Part shown: positions 35,776 to 43,953 of the stretch, one piece after another
Layout: every line of letters begins with the position of its first letter
Position numbering within the stretch: position 1 is the first letter of the stretch
From: SAR202 cluster bacterium
GTDB taxonomy: Bacteria > Chloroflexota > Dehalococcoidia > Lucifugimonadales > UBA2985
Length of the DNA: 64,000 nucleotides
Assembly: GCA_009391535.1 (NCBI GenBank)
Contig: VFHP01000007.1
Location: 1 to 64,000 of the forward strand
Direction of reading: 5' to 3'
Notes under the pieces: model-generated
The model's database searches: none
The model's input: the letters and a program-made list of their open reading frames with translations, nothing else
Told to the model about the DNA's origin: nothing
Translations under genes and position numbers: made by a program

Positions 35776-36240
35776 ATGAGTGAAAATAAAATAGGCTGGC
35801 AAAAATATGAAGACATGCTGGAAGAGCAAATGCAATCGCCTTTATTTCAACAGCTCTACAGATCATTTCAGGATAACATGCTTTCAGAGGTCGGTGAAAT
35901 AACAGAGCTAGAAGATTTTACTGAAGAAGAAATAGAAGAATTGTTAAAGTCTCAGGGTGGACAACAAATGAATCACCCGCAGGAAAGTTTTATACCAGTT
36001 GACGACAAACTTATTGAAAATATAAATTTAGTAACAAATTTTGATTGTTGGATGGGTCACACAAACTTTAACATAACAGAGGACATTAAAACAGCATTAG
36101 ATCAAACTGAGGGTGTAGAAGCCCTTAAGATTTGTAGTAGATATAGATTCTTTGTTGGCGTCGGAAAGATGTTTGATTTTAAAGATGTCAGAAAGAAAAT
36201 AGAACAAACAATAATTAAAAAGGAGAATAATATTGAGTAA
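35776..36240 (+). CDS. hypothetical protein (154 aa)
   Basis: A 154-residue acidic protein. FDCWMGHTNFNITEDIKTALDQTEGVEAL then CSRYRFFVGVGKMFDF (about 83-135) looks like a phage domain often found near sigma or late-transcription genes; I cannot name it. AGGAGAATATC ribosome site. It precedes the sigma factor with an eight-base overlap. Confidence 0.6.
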   Translation: MSENKIGWQKYEDMLEEQMQSPLFQQLYRSFQDNMLSEVGEITELEDFTEEEIEELLKSQGGQQMNHPQESFIPVDDKLIENINLVTNFDCWMGHTNFNITEDIKTALDQTEGVEALKICSRYRFFVGVGKMFDFKDVRKKIEQTIIKKENNIE

Positions 36241-36700
36241 TGGTATTGAGGATTATTTATCAAATGAGGACATTGTGAAGGTTGCAAATAAGGCTGCGTC
36301 ATCTTTTTCCTCTACATTGTCTAGGGACGAAATTCAGAGCTGTATACTCTCAGCATTATGGAAAGCTAAAAAGAGGTATAAAACGGGAAGTAAATGTAAA
36401 TTAACTTCTTTTATACATAGAGGGGTTGTGTTTGAGTGCTTGACTCAGAGAAAGTTCAACCTAGCTAGAACCAATCAGCTAACAATAAGTGTGCCTGAGA
36501 AGCGAAATGACACGGAGAGAGTTGACATGCTGGACGAAATACAGCAGTGCGACGATCCCGAATTAATATATGACAGGTTTTACAAAAATATGACAATTAA
36601 CGAAATCGCAAAAGACAGAGGGGTTTGCGGAGAAACTATACGAATAAGGTTGCAAAAAAACCTAAAAAAGTTGAGAAAATCAATGAGTTATGGTGTATAA
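36233..36700 (+). CDS. gp55-like RNA polymerase sigma factor
   Basis: A 155-residue sigma-70-family protein. A region-2-like stretch (SRDEIQSCILSALWKAKKRYKTG, about 28-50, then SFIHRGVVFECL) and a region-4 helix-turn-helix (NMTINEIAKDRGVCGETIRIRLQKNL, about 122-147). Small phage sigmas such as T4 gp55 redirect host polymerase to late promoters. The TTG start at 36233 follows AAAAAGGAGAATAATA. Late promoters matching it are not obvious in this window. Confidence 0.75.
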   Translation: MSNGIEDYLSNEDIVKVANKAASSFSSTLSRDEIQSCILSALWKAKKRYKTGSKCKLTSFIHRGVVFECLTQRKFNLARTNQLTISVPEKRNDTERVDMLDEIQQCDDPELIYDRFYKNMTINEIAKDRGVCGETIRIRLQKNLKKLRKSMSYGV

Positions 36701-36701
36701 T
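36671..36701 (+). promoter_or_regulatory. candidate promoter
   Basis: TTGAGA 36671-36676 and TATAAT 36696-36701 with a long 19-nt spacer, inside the sigma gene end. It might instead be a late promoter using only the TATAAT-like box. It precedes the gene at 36782. Confidence 0.35.
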
Positions 36702-36781
36702 ATATCAGGAAACGGACTACATTACAGGACAAAAGGAATCTAAACAATTTATTTCATTTATCTTATTTAAGGAGATTCCTT

Positions 36782-37444
36782 ATGCCTACTGTACGTCCAA
36801 GTGGTGCTGGCGACGAAGCTGTCGGAGCTGGTGCAAAAAATGATGGTGGTACCGTCATCCACGGTGGTAGCAATGCCGCCGGAGTCATGACCAAGAACCT
36901 TAGCCTCGCTGACATCGCTGATGATTTTGGCGAGAGCTTTGGTTCTAAGGTTGTAGTAAATGCTGGTTCGGGTGCTAATACCACAGACAGAGCCGGTGTT
37001 AGTCAAGCTAGAGCTGGTCAAGCTGGAACCATTGCATACAATTCAACCGCAACTCAGTGGGTTGTTCAGGGTGGTAATGTTACCACTACTCTCAACAACG
37101 CAGCGAACACCAAGCTGATTGGCGGTGCGGCTGATAGCGAAGGTATGGACGCAACTAGAAGCAATGTTACGTCAAACAACAAGCGTAAGAAAATCGGTGA
37201 TACGGTCATTGATATTCTAGCTACCCCATCTACAACCATTAATGGTTTCGTAACTAGTAGAACTGGTGCTGCCAACGACGTAAACATGGTAGCACCAAGT
37301 GGTGCTGGAGACGTTGCTGCTAGTGACAATGAAGCTAATACGACCAGAGCTGTTCCGGGTGAACTTACCTACATGTTTGGTGGTAAGAATCCGAAACAGG
37401 ATCAGTACAAAGGTAAAGACACCCCAGAAAGCGGCGTGATCTAA
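36782..37444 (+). CDS. Gly/Ala/Asn/Thr-rich protein, possibly structural (220 aa)
   Basis: A 220-residue low-complexity protein rich in Gly, Ala, Asn, Thr and Val, with the PSGAGDEA motif near the N-terminus echoed by APSGAGDVA near residue 177. It has no Cys and no hydrophobic helix. Composition, a dedicated upstream promoter-like box and its own termin­ator suggest an abundant virion or head-decoration protein. No family recognised. AAGGAGATTCCTT ribosome site. Confidence 0.65.
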   Translation: MPTVRPSGAGDEAVGAGAKNDGGTVIHGGSNAAGVMTKNLSLADIADDFGESFGSKVVVNAGSGANTTDRAGVSQARAGQAGTIAYNSTATQWVVQGGNVTTTLNNAANTKLIGGAADSEGMDATRSNVTSNNKRKKIGDTVIDILATPSTTINGFVTSRTGAANDVNMVAPSGAGDVAASDNEANTTRAVPGELTYMFGGKNPKQDQYKGKDTPESGVI

Positions 37445-37467
37445 ACCCCTGTACGTGCATCTTAAAA

Positions 37468-37500
37468 ACCCCCGCTCCCCTCTGGGGGGTGGGGTATTTT
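37468..37500 (+). terminator. intrinsic terminator
   Basis: ACCCCCGCTCCCC pairs with GGGGGGTGGGGT, then ATTTTT. It isolates the 36782 gene from the next operon. Confidence 0.85.
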
Positions 37501-37518
37501 TAACACTGGGAGCTTAAA

Positions 37519-38094
37519 ATGTTATCACAAGAAGAAGCTACAACTATAGGTACAATATTAGGGCTTGGTGGATCATTAATTATTTTCTTGTGGAGGGTGT
37601 TCAAGGTTAGCAGGGTTTTTCTAAAAGATCATGAGTATTTAAAGGATTCTATCGAGACTATTAAAAGCGAAGTCACGCCAAACGGCGGAGGCTCAATGAA
37701 AGACGCAATCAACTGCCTTAAGGATACTTGTCAAAGGATAGAAGTAACGCAAAAGGTTTTAGACCAAAGATCAAAAGCGGCACTTCACTACACCGGTAGA
37801 CCTCTCTTTGAAACTGATAAAACCGGTAGAGTGACTTGGAGCAATGAATCTTTTCAAGAACTAACGAAAGACAATGGAGATTTCACGGAGGGGCTTGACT
37901 GGATTTCTATAATAAATGAGGAAGAAAGAGAAGAGTTCTTAAAGGAGTTCAATTCCTGCCTCAGAATGTGCAGGAGAGTCGATATAGAGACTGAATCGGT
38001 ACATGGACAGAAAATTCACTTTTTAGGTTATCCGTACAGGATCAGTGAAAAGTCTCACGAAGGTTTTTTAATTCATCTTTATAAGGAGAACTGA
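37519..38094 (+). CDS. membrane-anchored PAS-domain protein
   Basis: A 191-residue protein: N-terminal membrane helix (about 9-28), a coiled linker (35-85), and a PAS fold (about 87-191) with PLFETDKTGRVTWSNESFQEL and GLDWISIINEEEREEFLKEF. No kinase, cyclase or DNA-binding output follows. PAS domains bind small ligands or partner proteins. It lies directly before a holin-like gene and a peptidase, so it may sense a signal that times lysis; that is inference. Confidence 0.75.
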   Translation: MLSQEEATTIGTILGLGGSLIIFLWRVFKVSRVFLKDHEYLKDSIETIKSEVTPNGGGSMKDAINCLKDTCQRIEVTQKVLDQRSKAALHYTGRPLFETDKTGRVTWSNESFQELTKDNGDFTEGLDWISIINEEEREEFLKEFNSCLRMCRRVDIETESVHGQKIHFLGYPYRISEKSHEGFLIHLYKEN

Positions 38095-38095
38095 T

Positions 38096-38308
38096 ATGGG
38101 TTCTAAGAAATTTACACTAAACTGGGCCGATATTTCTAAGATCGGCAAGAACGCCCTGTTGGTGGGTGGAGCAGCAGCTCTTACCTACGTAGCTGGCAAT
38201 TTGGATCAAATTGATCTAGGTACTCTTGGTACACTTTTTGTACCCATCGTTGCTGTTGGTTTGGATACCGCCATTAAATGGCTTAAAGACAACAAAGACG
38301 AGGAGTAA
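38096..38308 (+). CDS. small holin-like membrane protein (70 aa)
   Basis: A 70-residue protein with two hydrophobic segments (about 18-33 and 41-57) and a charged C-terminus (KWLKDNKDEE), the size and topology of class II holins and of phage r1t-type holins. It is flanked by a PAS membrane protein and a papain-like peptidase. No holin family is certain. Confidence 0.55.
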   Translation: MGSKKFTLNWADISKIGKNALLVGGAAALTYVAGNLDQIDLGTLGTLFVPIVAVGLDTAIKWLKDNKDEE

Positions 38309-38310
38309 TA

Positions 38311-39237
38311 ATGGACACATTCAGCAGTCCGAGGGAATTGTTGAATGCCTACAGAAACGGTTTTGAGGGAAGCATCTGCGACCCAGAAGAAACAGCAGAG
38401 CTTCTCGCAAAGTTAAAAACACCTATTTTTGGTGCGACCGCCTACAGACTTTTCGGTAGCGGAGAGGGTAAACTCTCCCTGCCGTTTAAGTCTTTGCTGA
38501 AGTTTGATTCAAGTTTTGGGCCGTCTGAAAGGCAAACGACAGGAGACTGTGTTTCTCACTCCACCAGAAACGCCGTCGATATAACGAGAGCAGTGGAGAT
38601 AGACATAAAAGGCGAGTTAGAATCTTTTGAAACTCGCAGTGCTACAGAGGCAATATATCAATCTAGGGGCCACAGAGGACAAGGCATGACCTGTTCCGGT
38701 GCCGCTAAGTACGTCCACTCTAAGGGCGGTATTCTACTAAGAAAAGACTATGGCGAAGTAGATCTCTCTACATACAACTCAGCCCTTGGTGCTAGACATC
38801 AAATACCCTCTAAGATTTATTCTACAGAGGCTAAAAAGCATCAGGTAAAAACTATTTCAATGATAACCACAGTCGAAGAAGCTAGAGATGCACTCTCTAA
38901 TGGTTACGCTCTCAGCGTATGCTCAGGGTATGGGTTCAGCAGTCGTAGGGATACTAACGGGATTGCCAAGCGTGGCTCCGGCTGGAACCATGCTATGGCT
39001 TGGATAGCTTGTGATGACACCAAAAAACGGTTTCGAGAAACCCTCTTCCTAGTTCAAAACAGTTGGGGTAAATGGAATAGTGGGCCAAAAGTACATGGTC
39101 AACCAGAAGGTAGTTTTTGGATACGTGAAAAGGACGCCAGAGGAATGTTGGCAGAACAAGGATCTTGGGTTTTTAGTGACGTGGAAGGTTTTCCAGCTAG
39201 AAACTTACCAGATTACGGTACATCATCATACCTATAG
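38311..39237 (+). CDS. papain-like cysteine peptidase
   Basis: A 308-residue protein with a C1-type triad: QTTGDCVSHS (about 75-84, catalytic Cys with oxyanion Gln), GWNHAMAWI (225-233, His) and LVQNSWGKWNSG (249-260, Asn). No signal peptide. Phage papain-fold enzymes act as endolysin-type peptidases or as maturation proteases. Position after a holin-like gene favours a lysis role; a head protease is the alternative. Confidence 0.78.
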   Translation: MDTFSSPRELLNAYRNGFEGSICDPEETAELLAKLKTPIFGATAYRLFGSGEGKLSLPFKSLLKFDSSFGPSERQTTGDCVSHSTRNAVDITRAVEIDIKGELESFETRSATEAIYQSRGHRGQGMTCSGAAKYVHSKGGILLRKDYGEVDLSTYNSALGARHQIPSKIYSTEAKKHQVKTISMITTVEEARDALSNGYALSVCSGYGFSSRRDTNGIAKRGSGWNHAMAWIACDDTKKRFRETLFLVQNSWGKWNSGPKVHGQPEGSFWIREKDARGMLAEQGSWVFSDVEGFPARNLPDYGTSSYL

Positions 39238-39246
39238 GGTGCTATC

Positions 39247-39933
39247 ATGAAAATACTAGGTACTTGGCTTTTAGCCTCAGCTTTAGTGACATTCAATTTT
39301 ACAGGGAACGAAGACAACATAAACCATAGACCATATATATCTACAAACCTAGCCAAAGTCATAATGACTGAAGATGAGGACACAGTAGAAGAAAAGTGTG
39401 ATGGTTCTGGATGGATTACTCACGGAGATGGTCACAAAACAGAATGCCCCGGATGTTCTGCGTGCGAAGACAAAGTTAAGCCTGAGCCAGACCCAAAGCC
39501 AAACAGTGGGTGTGACTGCGGCTGCGATAAACAAGAGTGTAACTGTCAAGAAAGTGGTCAATGTTTCCCCCTAAAAGAAGACGTTAAAAAAAAAGAGTCA
39601 TCCCAAGACTTTTTGATATCTTCAGACGATCCAGAATTCTACATCTATCATTTTGGAGCGAAGTGGTGTGGCCCATGCGAGAAAATGAAACAGCAGACTT
39701 GGGCAAGCAGGAGGGTCAAAGAAGCGATAGAGCAGAAGAAGGCAAAACTTATTATTTATGACGAGGATAATCCAGATCATAAGAAGTTTTTTTTGTACTA
39801 CAAAGTAAAGTATTACCCGACCGTAATTTTTCTCGATCATGATAACCTAGAAAACCCAGTACATAGATTTTCGGGCTTTATGGATGCTAGTAAAATGGTT
39901 GAGACTATACAGGAGAAATTAAACGATGAGTGA
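39247..39933 (+). CDS. secreted Cys-rich thioredoxin-like protein
   Basis: A 228-residue protein: N-terminal signal peptide (MKILGTWLLASALV), a CDGSGWITHGDGHKTECPGC repeat of the DnaJ zinc-finger type (about 50-69), a second cysteine cluster (CDCGCDKQECNCQESGQC, about 86-103) and a thioredoxin fold with WCGPCEKMKQQTW (about 136-148). It probably catalyses thiol exchange outside the cytoplasm. The second cluster resembles that of the protein at 58538. Confidence 0.78.
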   Translation: MKILGTWLLASALVTFNFTGNEDNINHRPYISTNLAKVIMTEDEDTVEEKCDGSGWITHGDGHKTECPGCSACEDKVKPEPDPKPNSGCDCGCDKQECNCQESGQCFPLKEDVKKKESSQDFLISSDDPEFYIYHFGAKWCGPCEKMKQQTWASRRVKEAIEQKKAKLIIYDEDNPDHKKFFLYYKVKYYPTVIFLDHDNLENPVHRFSGFMDASKMVETIQEKLNDE

Positions 39934-40267
39934 TTTACCAGAAGCACAACAATTGATCGGTCGAAGAATACTAGCACACGCACAATCAAGATGTGACAAG
40001 TTTTCTTTTGATCCGTTCACCATTATGGCAATTTGTAATTGCATTATATCCGTAGTTAAGCTATTATATATGTGTTACTCGAAAGAAAAAATGTTGTCGG
40101 CAATTCGATCCGACAACATTATCCATAGATATCTAATAAGAAAAGAAATAAGGAAGAATTTTAAAGGCAAGGACGAAAGAAAAGCGTTATACAAAAGTTT
40201 CTCAGAGGTGTCAAAAACACTTTCAGAAAGAGAATTGTTTGATTTAATGGAAAGTATACAGGAGTAA
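39926..40267 (+). CDS. hypothetical protein (113 aa)
   Basis: A 113-residue basic protein with a semi-hydrophobic segment (IMAICNCIISVVKLLYMCY, about 33-51) and a charged helical C-terminal half. It overlaps the thioredoxin gene by eight bases. The set at 37519-41196 looks like an envelope or host-interaction group. Confidence 0.55.
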   Translation: MSDLPEAQQLIGRRILAHAQSRCDKFSFDPFTIMAICNCIISVVKLLYMCYSKEKMLSAIRSDNIIHRYLIRKEIRKNFKGKDERKALYKSFSEVSKTLSERELFDLMESIQE

Positions 40268-40269
40268 AG

Positions 40270-40560
40270 ATGAACACTTTTCAAATTATTATGCTTGTTG
40301 GAGCGGCCATATTAGCACTGAGTGTTTTTTGGCCCCATATTAAAGGCTTTGCCTCTAGTTTTAAACCTAGCGATGTAAAGCCATATATTCCCCAAGACGG
40401 AATCCCGAAGGACTCTTCCTTGGTGGAAATTATCAGGTGTTGGGAGCATCTAAAGGTTAGCTGTGAGAAAGCAAAACTAAACTCTGCTTGTGACGAATTA
40501 GATAAGATCTTCCCTCTCTTTGTTCCAAAGGTGGACGATAGAGAGGTGAAAAATGCCTAA
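40270..40560 (+). CDS. membrane-anchored protein (96 aa)
   Basis: A 96-residue protein with an N-terminal membrane helix (about 5-23), a Pro-rich linker and a helical domain with LVEIIRCWEHLKVSCEKAKL that recurs in phage or bacterial small domains. Unknown. Confidence 0.55.
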   Translation: MNTFQIIMLVGAAILALSVFWPHIKGFASSFKPSDVKPYIPQDGIPKDSSLVEIIRCWEHLKVSCEKAKLNSACDELDKIFPLFVPKVDDREVKNA

Positions 40561-41023
40561 TACTGTAAAGCTAATACTAGCCACCATCCTTGTGGTAGCT
40601 GCTTTCTTTGGCGAACAGATCATTGAAATTGTAAAAAATAACGTAGAGATTGTTAACACACCGTCAGTTAACGTGGACGAGCCAACTTTGGAATACAAAA
40701 CGCTCGTTCAGAAGGTTGTAGATATGGATATAGATAAAAAAGACGCAACGCAGATATCGGACTTCTTCCTAGAGGTCGCAGATGTAGTTAAGTCAGATCC
40801 CGGATTTTTGGACTCCACAGGAAAATTCAGAGAGTTCAATATAAAGTCTGGTGGCCTTAACTTTGCGGGCTTAGATCTAAAGGATAAGTATCCCAACCTT
40901 GGAGAAGAGATAGATAGTATTATCGTAAATACAATAGGTCTAGAAGATAGTCAGTTAACAGCGAAAAAGAGAAAGAGCTTGCATGATTCACTCAGTGCTA
41001 TCGCATGGGGTGTACATCAATAA
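40553..41023 (+). CDS. membrane-anchored or secreted protein (156 aa)
   Basis: A 156-residue protein with an N-terminal hydrophobic segment (about 5-23) and a soluble acidic domain containing LVQKVVDMDIDKKDATQISDFFLEVADVV (about 52-80). It overlaps neighbours by 8 and 1 bases. Unknown. Confidence 0.55.
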   Translation: MPNTVKLILATILVVAAFFGEQIIEIVKNNVEIVNTPSVNVDEPTLEYKTLVQKVVDMDIDKKDATQISDFFLEVADVVKSDPGFLDSTGKFREFNIKSGGLNFAGLDLKDKYPNLGEEIDSIIVNTIGLEDSQLTAKKRKSLHDSLSAIAWGVHQ

Positions 41024-41196
41024 TGGGCATCACGGACAAAATAGTTGAATCAATACTAGAACATGTAAACGTAGAACAAAAAGACATAGACAAGGCAACT
41101 GAAATACTCGATATGATTTCTTTCACAAAGGAGAATGGAAAAGACATTATACTGATTAAGATTGGTGATAATGTAGAAATTAAAATTTTAAAATGA
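41023..41196 (+). CDS. hypothetical protein (57 aa)
   Basis: A 57-residue protein (MGITDKIVESILEHVN) with helix then strand elements. TAATG overlap couples it to the upstream gene; a terminator-like hairpin follows. Confidence 0.55.
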   Translation: MGITDKIVESILEHVNVEQKDIDKATEILDMISFTKENGKDIILIKIGDNVEIKILK

Positions 41197-41200
41197 TTTA

Positions 41201-41239
41201 ATGCCCCGCCGTAGTCGCCAGCAGATTATTGCGGGGTAT
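41201..41239 (+). terminator. terminator-like hairpin
   Basis: ATGCCCCGC (41201-41209) pairs with GCGGGGTAT (41231-41239). Only a short T stretch follows, so termination may be partial. Confidence 0.55.
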
Positions 41240-41253
41240 TTGCATCTAGTCAC

Positions 41254-41281
41254 TTGACTTACGGCCTAGATGTGTTATAAT
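41254..41281 (+). promoter_or_regulatory. early-type promoter of nrdA
   Basis: TTGACT 41254-41259, 16-nt spacer lacking a clear CGATA, TATAAT 41276-41281. It starts the nrdA-to-dUF1501 gene run. Confidence 0.78.
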
Positions 41282-41323
41282 GAAGATGTGCCAACATCGC
41301 AGATATAATAAGGATATAACTAA

Positions 41324-43552
41324 ATGCACGTCACCAAAAGAAGCGGAGAAAAAGAAGAGTTCTCCGTAGAAAAAATTCACAAAGTCGTTCAATGGGCTAC
41401 CAAGGGTATTAATGGGGTTTCATTCTCAGATATCTGCATGAACGCAAATCTCTCTATTTACGATGGGATTAGTAGCTCAGACATACACCAGATACTCATC
41501 AAGTCGGCTAATGACTTAATTTCTGAAACCAACCCCAACTACCAATATGTTGCCGCAAGACTGTTAAATATGCAGCTACGAAAAGAGGTTTGGGGGTATG
41601 GCGACCAACCAACAGACTTCTTGTTGTTCCTACAAAGAAACGTAGATAATGCGGTCTATGATCCAGCCATACTAGCTAGATGGTCTATTGAAGACGTTGA
41701 CAAGCTAGGAAAATATATAGACCACTCTAGAGATGACAAATTCACGTTTGCTGGGCTACAACAACTTATTGATAAGTACCTAGTAAAAAACAGAAGCACC
41801 GGAGCGATATACGAGACCCCTCAATTCGCTTATATGTGTATAGCAATGTGCTTGTTTGATGACATAAATGAGGTAAAGAAAGCTTATGACTGTTATTCTA
41901 CATTCAAAATTAATCTTCCTACTCCTATTATGGCTGGTGTTAGGACTAACATACGTCAGTTCGCCAGTTGCGTTTTGGTTGATGTTGATGACAATCTTGA
42001 CGGTATATTTTCGAGTATTCATGCGGTGGGCAAGTATACAGCGAGAAGAGCGGGAATTGGACTCAACATTGGAAGAATGAGACCAATCAATTCTCCCATC
42101 AGGGGTGGTGAGGTTATCCATACGGGCCTAATTCCATATCTAAAAAACTTTGAGTCTGCTGTAAAGTCAACGTCTCAGAATGGACTACGTGGAGGATCTG
42201 CTACGGTCCATGTACCGTTCTGGCACTATGAAATTGAAGACATTATGGTTCTCAAGAACAACGCAGGAACAGACGATAATCGTGTTCGTAAATTAGATTA
42301 TAGCATTCAATTTTGCAAGATCTTTTATGACCGATTAATAGCCAATGAAGACGTTACCCTGTTTAGTCCTCAAGAGGCAACTGGTCTATACGATGCGTTT
42401 GGTGATAATGAAAAATTTGAAGAGCTATATTTAAAATATGAGAGAGCCACTTCGCTAAAGTTCAAGAAGAAGGTATCAGCACGTAAACTGGCTGAGATTT
42501 TTGCTCGGGAGAGACTTGAAACTGGTCGTATATATAGCATGAATATTGACTCAGCTAATGCACATGGGTCATGGGCGACACCTTGCTATATGAGCAACCT
42601 TTGTCAAGAAATCATCCACCCGACCCAACCAATTCAATCCATTGACGATCCAGAGGGTGAAATAGGCATCTGTATTCTTTCGGCACTAAACTTATTAGAA
42701 CTAGGTAACGAGAAAGACATAGAGGACGCCTGCCGGATGGCGGTTAGGACTCTAGACTCTGTTATCGACTATCAAGATTACCCAGTTTTAGCTGGTGAGA
42801 CATTTACTAAAAACAGAAGATCTTTGGGTATTGGCATCACCAATCTAGCTGGCTTCTTGGCTAAGAACAAGCTGAAGTACGAAGATGTTGAAGCACTAGA
42901 GCTAGTACATGAAACTATGGAACAAATTCAGTGGAACCTTATCAACGCTAGTTGTGAGTTAGCTGAAGAAAAAGGTTCTTGCCCTAAGTTTGAAGACACA
43001 AAGTATTCTCAGGGGTTGTTACCAATCGATTGGTACAAAAAAACTGTAGACGAACTAATAAAACCTAACTATAACATGGACTGGGAGGGGTTGCGTGAGA
43101 GGATTAAAGAACATGGTCTTAGGCACTCTACTTTATCTGCTATTATGCCTTGTGAATCTAGCTCCGTCATTCAGAACTCTACCAATGGAATTGAACCCGT
43201 TAGATCGTTGTTGATACACAAGAAAGCAAAGAACGGAATCCTTAAACAGTTAGTTCCAAATTACCACATGAGGAAAAAACATTATACTTTAGCTTGGGAA
43301 ATGACAGATAACACGGCTATTATAAATATAGCCGCAGTAATACAGAAGTTTGTGGACATGAGTATGAGTACAAATCTGTACTACAACTACTCCCATTATG
43401 AAGATGGTAATATCCCACTCAGTGTGCTGATTAAAGATCAGATATACGGCTACAAATATGGGTTAAAAAACTTTTATTATGCTAACACTCCAGATGGTGA
43501 CGGAGAAACAGAGAAGGGCATGAATTGCGAATCTGGAGCGTGTGCGATATGA
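41324..43552 (+). CDS. nrdA: class I ribonucleotide reductase, large subunit
   Basis: A 742-residue NrdA reducing NDPs to dNDPs. It has an N-terminal ATP-cone (KRSGEKEEFSVEKIHKVV, about 5-22), the first redox Cys in FASCVLVD (about 212), the radical Cys region SNLCQEIIHP with Asn, Cys and Glu (about 424-433), GICILSALNL (446-455) with the second redox Cys, the YY pair in TNLYYNYS, and a C-terminal CESGACAI shuttle like E. coli NrdA. All catalytic residues are present. It supplies dNTPs with NrdB downstream. The weak ribosome site is ATAAGGATATAACTAA. Confidence 0.93.
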   Translation: MHVTKRSGEKEEFSVEKIHKVVQWATKGINGVSFSDICMNANLSIYDGISSSDIHQILIKSANDLISETNPNYQYVAARLLNMQLRKEVWGYGDQPTDFLLFLQRNVDNAVYDPAILARWSIEDVDKLGKYIDHSRDDKFTFAGLQQLIDKYLVKNRSTGAIYETPQFAYMCIAMCLFDDINEVKKAYDCYSTFKINLPTPIMAGVRTNIRQFASCVLVDVDDNLDGIFSSIHAVGKYTARRAGIGLNIGRMRPINSPIRGGEVIHTGLIPYLKNFESAVKSTSQNGLRGGSATVHVPFWHYEIEDIMVLKNNAGTDDNRVRKLDYSIQFCKIFYDRLIANEDVTLFSPQEATGLYDAFGDNEKFEELYLKYERATSLKFKKKVSARKLAEIFARERLETGRIYSMNIDSANAHGSWATPCYMSNLCQEIIHPTQPIQSIDDPEGEIGICILSALNLLELGNEKDIEDACRMAVRTLDSVIDYQDYPVLAGETFTKNRRSLGIGITNLAGFLAKNKLKYEDVEALELVHETMEQIQWNLINASCELAEEKGSCPKFEDTKYSQGLLPIDWYKKTVDELIKPNYNMDWEGLRERIKEHGLRHSTLSAIMPCESSSVIQNSTNGIEPVRSLLIHKKAKNGILKQLVPNYHMRKKHYTLAWEMTDNTAIINIAAVIQKFVDMSMSTNLYYNYSHYEDGNIPLSVLIKDQIYGYKYGLKNFYYANTPDGDGETEKGMNCESGACAI

Positions 43553-43953
43553 AAAACGGTTTCACCTGTTCGGCTTTTGATCTATGTCATGCCGGTCATA
43601 TACTTATGTTGGAAGAGTGCAAAAAGCACTGTAGAAAACTTACAGTAGGCTTACACACCGACCCAACAATTGATAGACCAGATAAAAACAAACCAATAGA
43701 GACGGTTTATCAAAGATACCTAAGATTAAAATCAAACGTGTTTATTGATGAAATAATACCCTACGAGACTGAGGAAGACCTGTATGTCATATTAAAAAGT
43801 GGTGACTATCATATCAGATTCTTAGGCGAAGACTACATAACAAAGACGGACTTTACTGGTAGTGAGTTAGACATAGAAATTCATTACTGCAAGAGGTTCG
43901 GGTATTCATCATCCGGTTTAAGGCAAAAAATTCAAGAGGCCAAAAAAAAATGA
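43549..43953 (+). CDS. cytidylyltransferase-like protein between nrdA and nrdB
   Basis: A 134-residue Rossmann nucleotidyltransferase of the glycerol-3-phosphate cytidylyltransferase type: FDLCHAGHILMLEECKKHC (about 8-26) with the HxGH motif, and YSSSGLRQKI near the C-terminus for the second nucleotide motif. ATGA overlaps tie it to nrdA and nrdB. It is a second member beside the one at 28615. The substrate is unknown. Confidence 0.75.
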   Translation: MKNGFTCSAFDLCHAGHILMLEECKKHCRKLTVGLHTDPTIDRPDKNKPIETVYQRYLRLKSNVFIDEIIPYETEEDLYVILKSGDYHIRFLGEDYITKTDFTGSELDIEIHYCKRFGYSSSGLRQKIQEAKKK

